A stretch of 47,309 nt of DNA from a virus, in IMG/VR virus record IMGVR_UViG_3300025127_000067, positions 1 through 47,309 of that record; one strand, 5' to 3'. The notes under the pieces were generated by a model. The model worked only from the letters and a program-made list of their open reading frames with translations. It searched no databases and was not told the DNA's origin. The stretch's first letter is position 1; every line of letters begins with the position of its first letter. Position numbers and translations under genes: made by a program. Shown one piece after another: positions 41,906-47,309 of the stretch.

Positions 41906-42112
41906 GTGGGGCTACGTATCAAAGAAAAATACAACACTGGAGATCTTGTGATGGTTGATGATAAGAAGGGATTCAGAGAGTTGACTATCGTGATATCGCC
42001 TAAAATACCGATGTACCACAGGAAATATGAATTCTATAAGGTGTTCTCAATTCAAACTGGGGTTGCTTATATAGTTCCGTGTGATCTGGTCATTGGGGAA
42101 TACAAACAATGA
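41906..42112 (+). CDS. Small SH3/KOW-like protein (GDLV family)
   Basis: 68 aa from GTG 41906 (SD TGGAGG). KYNTGDLVMVDDKKGF and YKVFSIQTGVAYIVPCDLV show the GDLV core and closing strand. The stop overlaps the next start (ATGA). Confidence 0.55.
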   Translation: MGLRIKEKYNTGDLVMVDDKKGFRELTIVISPKIPMYHRKYEFYKVFSIQTGVAYIVPCDLVIGEYKQ

Positions 42113-42294
42113 AAAACAACAAATATAAAATAGGAGATCTCGTCATGCACACACGTAGCGGTAGATACGGACTTGTGATGTCTAAGCCCGAAATCTTTAA
42201 TGGCTTTATGGCTGGCATCTGGGTTTGTAAAGTTGCATGGCTTGATTGCCAATATAACAACATCATGGATATTAATTTATTAGAAAAAATCTAA
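42109..42294 (+). CDS. Small SH3/KOW-like protein (GDLV family)
   Basis: 61 aa, overlapping the preceding stop. KYKIGDLVMHTRSGRYGLVM and VCKVAWLDCQYNNIMDINL: a compact barrel with the GDLV...GLV pattern and the W-L-D strand shared with the paralogue at 45472. Confidence 0.6.
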   Translation: MKNNKYKIGDLVMHTRSGRYGLVMSKPEIFNGFMAGIWVCKVAWLDCQYNNIMDINLLEKI

Positions 42295-42307
42295 CAATGG
42301 AGATAAA

Positions 42308-42673
42308 ATGAAGCTTTTTGAAAGTATCATATTTATAGTAATATGCGCCGTGCTGACTCAGGCATGCATGTTGAGTGTGACAGTGAAAGATAATTCACTA
42401 ACGTCAAGCCAGCAAACCAATGCAGAACTATCTTATGAGGCTACTGAGCAAACGGTCATACAGCCTACTACCCCCCTACCCCCGCGCCAAATTAAAAAGA
42501 AAAGACCGCGCAAGAGGTATAAAAAATCGAGAACCAAACATAGATATAAGCATCCGCCAACCAAAAGAAACAGGCCACCAGTAAAGAGGAGCAGGCCGAA
42601 AAAGAAAAAAAGAATAATTAAAAAACCTAAAAGGACAAAAAATGTCCTACCCAAAGATAAAGAAAAGAGATAG
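42308..42673 (+). CDS. Putative lipoprotein with basic, proline-rich tail
   Basis: 121 aa, SD ATGGAGAT. Signal peptide: MKLFESIIFIVICAVLTQAC with Lys2, a hydrophobic core and a lipobox-like end at Cys20. Then a short Ser/Thr region and a very basic Lys/Arg/Pro tail (RQIKKKRPRKRYKKSRTKHR and on). A lipidated, basic, Pro-rich protein is reminiscent of outer-membrane spanins or envelope-binding proteins. The last 40 bp coincide with a promoter element (42633-42676). Confidence 0.55.
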   Translation: MKLFESIIFIVICAVLTQACMLSVTVKDNSLTSSQQTNAELSYEATEQTVIQPTTPLPPRQIKKKRPRKRYKKSRTKHRYKHPPTKRNRPPVKRSRPKKKKRIIKKPKRTKNVLPKDKEKR

Positions 42674-42676
42674 ATT
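42633..42676 (+). promoter_or_regulatory. Palindrome-TACCC promoter, copy A
   Basis: GGACA-AAAAA-TGTCC (42633-42647), TACCC (42648-42652), then 18 nt to TAGATT (42671-42676) in the -10 position. Drives the unit at 42702. Lies in the 3' end of the lipoprotein gene. Weakest -10 of the five. Confidence 0.7.
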
Positions 42677-42701
42677 AATAGTACCAACAGAGAGGTGAAA
42701 C

Positions 42702-42995
42702 ATGGCAAATATTTTTTGGAGAGGCGAAAAAGCCTCAAGAGAACAAGCGATTGAGATGCTTATGGAAGAGATGCCTGAGTATACTGACGGCAGATTCTGG
42801 GTTCGTTTTGAAAGCGACGACACCAGTAATCATTTAACTGCGATAATTGAAAGCGAGCACAATGCAACAACACCAGAGTTCAAATTAAAAAGAAAACTAC
42901 CAGCAAAATTTATGGGCCACAGACTAATTGTTAAGTCTGTACCACCAGATTACATTGATGCTATAATTCTTGCAAAGGAGAAAGACGATGCTTAA
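42702..42995 (+). CDS. Unknown small phage protein
   Basis: 97 aa, SD AGAGGTG. FWRGEKASREQAIEMLMEEM, GRFWVRFESDDTSNHLTAII and FMGHRLIVKSVPPDYI. Alpha then beta; resembles no named family. First gene behind promoter copy A; overlaps the next gene by 8 bp. Confidence 0.55.
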   Translation: MANIFWRGEKASREQAIEMLMEEMPEYTDGRFWVRFESDDTSNHLTAIIESEHNATTPEFKLKRKLPAKFMGHRLIVKSVPPDYIDAIILAKEKDDA

Positions 42996-43158
42996 ACCAT
43001 TTAAGATAACCAAGCAACACCTTAAAGAATATAAATACTTAGACGAGAGCGACATTGGTTTATATGCTATACAAGCTAAGGAAGACCAAGAGCTTATGTT
43101 ATATGAAACAAAGCAACTCGCAGCTAAAGCTTATGAATATTTCAAAAGTTTCAAATAG
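42988..43158 (+). CDS. Unknown small basic helical protein
   Basis: 56 aa from ATG 42988 (SD AAAGGAGAAA); TTG 42970 is out of place relative to the SD. FKITKQHLKEYKYLDESDIG, then ETKQLAAKAYEYFKSFK. Ends exactly where promoter copy B begins. Function unknown. Confidence 0.5.
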   Translation: MLKPFKITKQHLKEYKYLDESDIGLYAIQAKEDQELMLYETKQLAAKAYEYFKSFK

Positions 43159-43204
43159 GACAATTTGTGTCCTACCCAAGAATAATAAAACATGATACTA
43201 TAAT
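43158..43204 (+). promoter_or_regulatory. Palindrome-TACCC promoter, copy B
   Basis: GGACA-ATTTG-TGTCC (43158-43172), TACCC (43173-43177), 18 nt, TACTAT (43196-43201) overlapping TATAAT (43199-43204). Serves the gene at 43223, whose ATG is 22 nt past the -10. Confidence 0.75.
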
Positions 43205-43222
43205 TGTATCCAGAGGAAAACT

Positions 43223-43378
43223 ATGAATATTGGTGACTTAATTGAATTGAGAGGCGAAAAGTTTATAATAATTGACATAGATTATGACAATGTACCAGAG
43301 ATACTAATCGCTTACTCGGCTATTAATAACTATAAAATATATTTTACTATGGATGAAATTGAATTTTGGAGGCAATGA
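43223..43378 (+). CDS. Small SH3/KOW-like protein (GDLI type)
   Basis: 51 aa from ATG 43223 (SD AGAGGAA). MNIGDLIELRGEKFIIIDID and ILIAYSAINNYKIYFTMDEI: short barrel-like chain with GDLI in place of GDLV. Stop overlaps the HNH gene start. Confidence 0.5.
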   Translation: MNIGDLIELRGEKFIIIDIDYDNVPEILIAYSAINNYKIYFTMDEIEFWRQ

Positions 43379-43953
43379 TGACCAGACCATACGTTAGAAA
43401 AGTGACACTAAATGAACACCTCGAACTACTGAACCAAAACTCCAGAGCTTCCAACAGAGAGATTGCAAGCTTGAGGAGAAGAATATCAGATAAGTTCAGA
43501 GATTGCGGATACCCAAACGCTGCGAAGAGAGATGATCTTGTTGATGAGTACATTAATATGATATTCGAGACTCAGAATTATAGATGTACACATTGGCTCA
43601 GAGTAGGTAAAGGAGAATACAACGGTGTATGGAACCGTCCGTTTAAGGGATATCGAGGCTGGTTGACGGATAGAGTCATGTATGAAGTAGATCATGTTCA
43701 TCCAAGAAACGCCGGTGGCAAAGACGAGTTAACAAACTATCAATTCTTATCTGCTAATGCAAATCAGTTTGTGAAATGTTCGCTTACTTATGATGATTTG
43801 CTTTGCCGAGTGGACTTATCAGCGCGTCTTAAGCGAAGAATAAGAACTGTCCTTGCAAGGAGAAGAAAACTTTTTAAGTCAGAAAAGTGGACAAACTTTA
43901 TGGCCAAGATGGAAGATACAAAAAGGCCAATTTTTGACCTACCCAAACTATAA
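43378..43953 (+). CDS. HNH endonuclease
   Basis: 191 aa from ATG 43378 (SD GGAGG at 43368; ATG 43375 possible). N-terminal helical, basic part, then YRCTHWLRVG and the HNH core YEVDHVHPRNAGGKDELTNY followed by FLSANANQFVKCS, with DH...N...N layout. It cleaves DNA with one metal ion. Could be a homing endonuclease or act in genome exclusion; no intron is apparent beside it. The 3' end contains promoter copy E. Confidence 0.8.
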   Translation: MTRPYVRKVTLNEHLELLNQNSRASNREIASLRRRISDKFRDCGYPNAAKRDDLVDEYINMIFETQNYRCTHWLRVGKGEYNGVWNRPFKGYRGWLTDRVMYEVDHVHPRNAGGKDELTNYQFLSANANQFVKCSLTYDDLLCRVDLSARLKRRIRTVLARRRKLFKSEKWTNFMAKMEDTKRPIFDLPKL

Positions 43954-43968
43954 GTAACAAGATATACT
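43925..43968 (+). promoter_or_regulatory. Palindrome-TACCC promoter, copy E
   Basis: GGCCA-ATTTT-TGACC (43925-43939), TACCC (43940-43944), 18 nt, TATACT (43963-43968). Both half-sites differ from the A-C copies in the same compensating way (GGCCA/TGACC is an imperfect pair). Drives 43985. Confidence 0.75.
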
Positions 43969-43984
43969 TTATATAGGAGGCATG

Positions 43985-44155
43985 ATGGAGGTTGGAGATT
44001 TAGTGAGACTCAGGCCAGAACACAACGACGTTGGCTGGCTTGACATTATTTTTATAATAACGAAAGAGGATAAACAAACGGGCATGGTGGAAGTATCAAC
44101 CACAGATTTGACTTTCCCAGTGCCTAAGCGATTTTTGGAGGTAGTATATGGTTAG
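43985..44155 (+). CDS. Small SH3/KOW-like protein (GDLV family)
   Basis: 56 aa from ATG 43985 (SD GGAGG 43976; ATG 43982 is too close). MEVGDLVRLRPEHNDVGWLD and PVPKRFLEVVYG. First gene behind promoter copy E. Ends 8 bp into the next gene. Confidence 0.55.
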   Translation: MEVGDLVRLRPEHNDVGWLDIIFIITKEDKQTGMVEVSTTDLTFPVPKRFLEVVYG

Positions 44156-44393
44156 CAAGATGGAAGCAATTAAAGAAGCGATAAGCTTTATTCGTTACAA
44201 TTGGATTGGCAGAGCCAGTATTTGGCAAGGCGATGTAATAGACTTTGTGGGTGCTGTAATTAAGGCCCCTGTTAGTCATATTGATATTAAGAACCTTATC
44301 GAAGCTATTAATAATGGTGAGCCTACCCCGATACAGGGACTGGGGGGTACAATTGAGAATAATAAACTTACGAAAGTGTGGGTTACAAAATGA
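44148..44393 (+). CDS. Unknown small protein
   Basis: 81 aa from ATG 44148, SD TTGGAGG. KEAISFIRYNWIGRASIWQG, ISHIDIKN-like helices and GGTIENNKLTKVWVTK. No family. Stop overlaps the zinc-knuckle gene start (ATGA 44390-44393). Confidence 0.5.
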   Translation: MVSKMEAIKEAISFIRYNWIGRASIWQGDVIDFVGAVIKAPVSHIDIKNLIEAINNGEPTPIQGLGGTIENNKLTKVWVTK

Positions 44394-45163
44394 TTGGTTT
44401 AGATTATACATATGAAATTACATGTGGTTTTTGTGGTACACCGGGTCACAATATCACAACGTGCCCTCAAGTTGCAGTGATAGCAGAAGACGCTCATCAA
44501 AAAGAAGCTTGTGGGTATTCCATAACTTATAGGCATAGGCAAGCACTACAAGAAATGAAAAGAAGAAAACAAAGAAAGGCCAACAAAAACAAGCCAAGAA
44601 CTAAGGCAAAATGTTCCTACTGTAGGAATGAAAACCATCGTAGGCCAAGCTGCAAAAAGCACAAAGAGTTAAGGTCCAAGATTTATTTAGCCAACGATAA
44701 CTGGAAGGCAAAGTTTGTGGAAACAATTAACGAGGTTGGTATTGGTATTGGTTCATTGGTTATGATACCAAAGCAGGTCATAGATTGGTCTGCCAGAAGT
44801 GATGACTGGGCTACTTGCATGGTGATAGACTACAACTTGGATAGCATGAATGTGTTTAACACATACAGCGGTAGAGACAATTTTAGAACATCAGCTAAAA
44901 TGAGACTGGCAACAGTTGATGCCACAAGAGATTTTTTATGGGATTTTTCAAGAGTCACGCCGTTCAATTCTTTGGAGCTAACTAACGTAGGTTATGCAAA
45001 AGGTTACGAGCCTACTAAAATTGTATCAGGGTGCCGATGGGAGCCACCAGAGCATTGGCTAACGGGTAAAAATCCTGAGATAGAGTACGTGCTGAAGAAG
45101 ATTTCGTTATCTGATCAGATTCTGACTCAAAGAGTACAAAAATTAATAAACAAATGGAGCTAA
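44390..45163 (+). CDS. Double CCHC zinc-knuckle protein
   Basis: 257 aa from ATG 44390. Two exact CX2CX4HX4C zinc knuckles: CGFCGTPGHNITTC (Cys12/15, His20, Cys25) and CSYCRNENHRRPSC (Cys75/78, His83, Cys88), joined by a very basic linker (KRRKQRKANKNKPRTKAK). Retroviral nucleocapsid and cellular RNA-binding proteins use this module to bind single-stranded nucleic acid. The remaining 165 residues (VIPKQVIDWSARSDDWATCM and others) are unrecognised. An RNA- or ssDNA-binding regulator is likely. Confidence 0.75.
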   Translation: MIGLDYTYEITCGFCGTPGHNITTCPQVAVIAEDAHQKEACGYSITYRHRQALQEMKRRKQRKANKNKPRTKAKCSYCRNENHRRPSCKKHKELRSKIYLANDNWKAKFVETINEVGIGIGSLVMIPKQVIDWSARSDDWATCMVIDYNLDSMNVFNTYSGRDNFRTSAKMRLATVDATRDFLWDFSRVTPFNSLELTNVGYAKGYEPTKIVSGCRWEPPEHWLTGKNPEIEYVLKKISLSDQILTQRVQKLINKWS

Positions 45164-45164
45164 T

Positions 45165-45302
45165 ATGAACAAGTTTGTCAGAAGAGCAGTGGCACGATCA
45201 CGCATCAATAGCGAATACTTCACGAGAAAAAAAGGACAAAAGATGTCCTACCCAGATGGCGAGGAACATGATACGATAAAGATAACCAAGGAGGAAAAAT
45301 GA
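45165..45302 (+). CDS. Tiny basic ORF overlapping promoter copy C
   Basis: 45 aa from ATG 45165 with SD TGGAGC. Basic start MNKFVRRAVARSRINSEYF; the second half, from about residue 22, is simply the translation of promoter copy C (45234-45277). It may be a genuine small gene whose end hosts the promoter, as in the four other copies, or a chance ORF. Confidence 0.35.
   Translation: MNKFVRRAVARSRINSEYFTRKKGQKMSYPDGEEHDTIKITKEEK
45234..45277 (+). promoter_or_regulatory. Palindrome-TACCC promoter, copy C
   Basis: GGACA-AAAGA-TGTCC (45234-45248), TACCC (45249-45253), 18 nt, TACGAT (45272-45277). Drives the unit at 45299; ATG is 22 nt past the -10, as in copy B. Confidence 0.75.
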
Positions 45303-45481
45303 TTGACATTAACAAAATCATTAAATACGAAAGTGGTGAGATGGACCAAGAAGAGACAATTAGTTTTTTCCAAGAACTAATTGATACTGGTCATGCTTGG
45401 AGACTGCAAGGTCACTATGGCAGGACAGCACTTAGACTAATCGAATATGGTCTGTGCCGGAGGGCTTTATCATGCAAGTAG
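45299..45481 (+). CDS. Small conserved phage protein (YESGE type)
   Basis: 60 aa, SD AAGGAGG, ATGA overlap. IIKYESGEMDQEETISFFQE and HAWRLQGHYGRTALRLIEYG are the hallmark of a widespread small phage protein family of unknown function. First gene behind promoter copy C. The usual family ends near GLI, so the last residues (CRRALSCK) are extra. Confidence 0.75.
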   Translation: MIDINKIIKYESGEMDQEETISFFQELIDTGHAWRLQGHYGRTALRLIEYGLCRRALSCK

Positions 45482-45675
45482 GTGATTTAGTAAGAATAAA
45501 AGGAGAGTGGGCACAAAAGAACCCTTGGATGAGAGGCACACTGATTGACGATAGTCCCGAGATAATGGGTATCGTTGTTAGTGTCAGGCACGGGATCGGC
45601 TTCGACATGTGGAAAGTTGAGTGGCTTGATGGTCGCTCAAGTGAGGTCTTAGGGAATAAATTGGAGGTAGCATGA
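45472..45675 (+). CDS. Small SH3/KOW-like protein (GDLV family)
   Basis: 67 aa from ATG 45472 (SD CGGAGGG). MQVGDLVRIKGEWAQKNPWM, IMGIVVSVRHGIGF and WKVEWLDGRSSEVLGNKLEV. One of the clearest members: GDLV, then a GIVV strand, then V-x-W-L-D. Overlaps its neighbours at both ends. Confidence 0.65.
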   Translation: MQVGDLVRIKGEWAQKNPWMRGTLIDDSPEIMGIVVSVRHGIGFDMWKVEWLDGRSSEVLGNKLEVA

Positions 45676-45845
45676 AAGTAGGAGATGTGGCGTTAGACAA
45701 ATCAGACGGTGCCAAGCTTCTTATACTGGAAGTGGACCCCTGTGGCGATATATATTGTTATTGTTTAGAGGCTGATGCATACTATTGGTATTTTGAAGAC
45801 CAAGCTCAAAAGTATTTGGAGGTGCTATATGAAGTGGATTCGTAA
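45672..45845 (+). CDS. Small SH3/KOW-like protein (GDVA type)
   Basis: 57 aa from ATG 45672 (SD TTGGAGG), ATGA overlap with the previous gene. MKVGDVALDKSDGAKLLILE, then Cys-rich strand CGDIYCYCLEADAYYWYF. Overlaps the next gene by 17 bp. Confidence 0.5.
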   Translation: MKVGDVALDKSDGAKLLILEVDPCGDIYCYCLEADAYYWYFEDQAQKYLEVLYEVDS

Positions 45846-46026
45846 ATTATTTGGTATAAAAAGCTCGCTTGAAAAAAAGCAAGCTAAATTAGCAGAGTTA
45901 CGTGAGAAGGCGTTTGAGGCACAAAGACGAGGCAATCTCTCTCTGGCGGGCAAATATCTGCATGAAGCAGAGGCACTGGAGACAGAGATTGTTAATGAAT
46001 TAGAGGCACAATCCGATGGTGAGTAA
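45829..46026 (+). CDS. Lacal_2735/DUF6435-like small helical protein
   Basis: 65 aa from ATG 45829 (SD TTGGAGG). MKWIRKLFGIKSSLEKKQAK, then LREKAFEAQRRGNLSLAGKY and a final EAEALETEIV: a two-helix hairpin like the small 'KLF.....K..K....L...A...s......k..EA..l..eI' family found in bacteria and phages. Function unknown. Confidence 0.6.
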   Translation: MKWIRKLFGIKSSLEKKQAKLAELREKAFEAQRRGNLSLAGKYLHEAEALETEIVNELEAQSDGE

Positions 46027-46477
46027 TGACTATTTTATTAAATGGAACCCGAATGTGGATTATCGGGCAAATCCTGAGCTTTATCACATCGGCAAAGGAC
46101 AGCAGGGTGTTTTAATCTGCGAGCCGTATAAGTCTGAAATATGCCAACATTGGCGGTTTAAGACTGTACCAGAGGCGAAAATTAGTAGTCAAAAGATACT
46201 CTGCATGTTCTATGAGTACCTGTCTCAGGGTGACTTTGTTGGTGCTGACATGGCCAAAAAGTATCTACACATGGGCTTCACACGCGCACGTCGTTATGCA
46301 AATCACAGAGATGGTAAAAAATATGCATCAGATGGCACCGTACTACCTCAAGAGCCTGACGCTCTCACTTGTGAAAAAGCACAGAGTGCTAAAGTTTTTT
46401 ATTCATGCTGGAAAGAAGCCCGTGAGAACCAAGTCTATCTAAAAATGAAACAAAAATTCAAAGCGGACAAAAAATGA
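46016..46477 (+). CDS. DUF4385 family protein
   Basis: 153 aa from ATG 46016, overlapping the previous stop. NPELYHIGKGQQGVLICEPY, ICQHWRFKTVPEAKIS, DFVGADMAKKYLHMGFTRAR and RYANHRDGKKY are the conserved blocks of DUF4385, a family I know from bacteria and phages without a function. Arg, Tyr and His clusters suggest a nucleic-acid or nucleotide site. The end overlaps promoter copy D. Confidence 0.85.
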   Translation: MVSNDYFIKWNPNVDYRANPELYHIGKGQQGVLICEPYKSEICQHWRFKTVPEAKISSQKILCMFYEYLSQGDFVGADMAKKYLHMGFTRARRYANHRDGKKYASDGTVLPQEPDALTCEKAQSAKVFYSCWKEARENQVYLKMKQKFKADKK

Positions 46478-46508
46478 CCTACCGCTCAAAACTAAAATAA
46501 GATATAAT
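46465..46508 (+). promoter_or_regulatory. Palindrome-TACCC promoter, copy D
   Basis: GGACA-AAAAA-TGACC (46465-46479), TACCG (46480-46484), 18 nt, TATAAT (46503-46508), the best -10 of the five. Drives 46528. Confidence 0.78.
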
Positions 46509-46527
46509 TTATATACAAGGAGGCAAA

Positions 46528-46722
46528 ATGGAAATAGGTAGTAAAGTAAAAGTCATTAGTAAGGTTTACCATGATGGCCTTTCACTTCTAAATCAGTACG
46601 GTGAGATATCTGGTAGGATATATTTATTCAAAAATAAACCCCCTCACGCCTACTACGTTAGTTTTGCTTTTATACCATCACTCGTAATTGTTAGACCAAA
46701 GAACTTGGAGTTGTTAAAATGA
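46528..46722 (+). CDS. Small SH3/KOW-like protein
   Basis: 64 aa, SD AAGGAGG. MEIGSKVKVISKVYHDGLSL, QYGEISGRIYLFKNK and FIPSLVIVRPKNLELL. The GSKV start is a variant of GDLV. First gene behind promoter copy D; stop overlaps the next start. Confidence 0.55.
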   Translation: MEIGSKVKVISKVYHDGLSLLNQYGEISGRIYLFKNKPPHAYYVSFAFIPSLVIVRPKNLELLK

Positions 46723-47309
46723 AAAAACAAAAACCAGAAAACATAACAGCAGCAATAGAGGTCGCACTTCGTATGGGCCAAGAGCGAGAAATGCGAATTA
46801 TGGCCGATATGAAAACCCAACTTAAAGCCAATGGCAGTTTGTCGGCACGGCAATGGGAATACTTAGGGTCTTTAGTATCAAAGTACACTGATGAAAAGTT
46901 ATCTGAGTTCCTTGGCTTTAAGAATAGACTCTCTAAAGATGAAGACTTCAGAGAGCGTGTATCTGTAATCGCGGACTACTATATCCATAATGGACATGGG
47001 TACTATAATAAAGCAGCAATTAAAGTAAAGATCGCCTTGGGCTTCAAAGAAGAAGGTCTTGAGATTCCAGACCATTTCATGCCTGACTTCTCTGCTGTTG
47101 ATCGTATGATTAATAATGGTTATGCTGATAAAGTCTGGGAGAGCCACATAAGCCCTCCTCTGTATTCAGCGGGCGATTTAGTCATGATAAGATCAACAGG
47201 TGTAAATAGAATATGGGGCCAGCGCAAGCGGGCTACTGAGGTTCAGTGTGGAATTGAAAACCTTAATTCTCATCCTTGCTTGATTATTAAAGTCAACGCC
47301 ACTCCAATT
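46719..47309 (+). CDS. Unknown protein with C-terminal GDLV module (partial, runs off the end)
   Basis: 197 codons from ATG 46719 to the window end without a stop; SD TTGGAG. The N-terminal part is helical (ITAAIEVALRMGQEREMRIM), and ARQWEYLGSLVSKYTDEKL and GYYNKAAIKVKIALGF follow. Near the end YSAGDLVMIRSTGV begins a GDLV barrel like the free small proteins nearby, so this looks like a fusion of a helical domain and that module. Family unknown. Confidence 0.65.
   Translation, partial: MKKQKPENITAAIEVALRMGQEREMRIMADMKTQLKANGSLSARQWEYLGSLVSKYTDEKLSEFLGFKNRLSKDEDFRERVSVIADYYIHNGHGYYNKAAIKVKIALGFKEEGLEIPDHFMPDFSAVDRMINNGYADKVWESHISPPLYSAGDLVMIRSTGVNRIWGQRKRATEVQCGIENLNSHPCLIIKVNATPI

Noticed and set aside
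1-47309. CRISPR arrays, tRNA genes, insertion sequences, integrase or attachment sites
   Set aside because: I looked for spaced direct repeats, T-loop GTTCGA patterns in gaps, transposase motifs and terminal inverted repeats and saw none that hold up; covariance searches were not possible.

Overview
The window is part of the genome of a large contractile-tailed bacteriophage (myovirus) that is distantly T4-like. This rests on a tail sheath/tail tube/tape measure/baseplate gene series, a UvsX-type recombinase, a gp32-like SSB, a gp41/DnaB-type helicase and a FEN-type exonuclease. The DNA is AT-rich, and every well-supported gene is on the + strand, tightly packed, often with ATGA overlaps and strong GGAGG Shine-Dalgarno (SD) sites. 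The host is most likely a Gram-negative and perhaps aquatic bacterium: an LpxH-like phosphoesterase, putative phage lipoproteins and a cobalamin-type ribonucleotide reductase point that way, but this is inference.

Layout. (1) 1-12.0 kb, virion module: sheath C-terminus, two tail tube paralogues, a gp26-like zinc protein followed by a small ORF at a T7 slippery run, a terminator, a 903-aa tape measure, a tube-initiator-like protein, a LysM/gp53-like wedge protein, a 1515-aa baseplate-region protein and a 409-aa structural candidate. (2) 12.0-28.0 kb, DNA metabolism: a palm-only family A DNA polymerase, a highly divergent FtsZ/tubulin-like protein, a WYL_2-like small protein, SSB, thioredoxin, RecA/UvsX, a PD-(D/E)XK nuclease, FEN exonuclease, helicase, monomeric class II ribonucleotide reductase, a GroES-like protein, a DUF3293-like protein, ThyX, a nucleotidyltransferase-like protein, a J-domain protein and an LpxH-like phosphoesterase. 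(3) 28.1-32.8 kb: a full bacterial-type DnaE (PolIII alpha), two tiny membrane proteins and dUTPase. (4) 32.8-41.7 kb: a zinc protein, an acidic scaffold-like protein, a ClpP-like protease, an amidase endolysin, a possible internal head protein, GroEL, an XhlA-like membrane protein, glutaredoxin, a cupin and an exported trypsin-like protease. (5) 41.6-47.3 kb: an accessory region of very small genes (many with an SH3/KOW-like GDLV core), an HNH nuclease, a double CCHC zinc-knuckle protein and DUF4385.

Regulation. Six sigma70-like promoters (TTGACA, 16-17 bp spacer, TATATT-like) precede the early/metabolic units. Separately, the right-hand accessory region carries five copies of a different and highly regular element: a GGNCA-N5-TGNCC palindrome, directly followed by TACCC and, at constant spacing, a -10-like TATAAT box just upstream of small genes. 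This looks like a phage-specific activated promoter family and is the most striking unexplained signal in the window. Several rho-independent terminators separate the units.

How the parts fit. Helicase, SSB, recombinase, DnaE, PolA palm and FEN form a replication/recombination set. RNR (fed by thioredoxin or glutaredoxin), ThyX and dUTPase supply dNTPs. GroEL, GroES-like, J-domain and ClpP-like proteins form a phage proteostasis set whose members are scattered rather than in one operon. All assignments were made by reading motifs; no database search was run.
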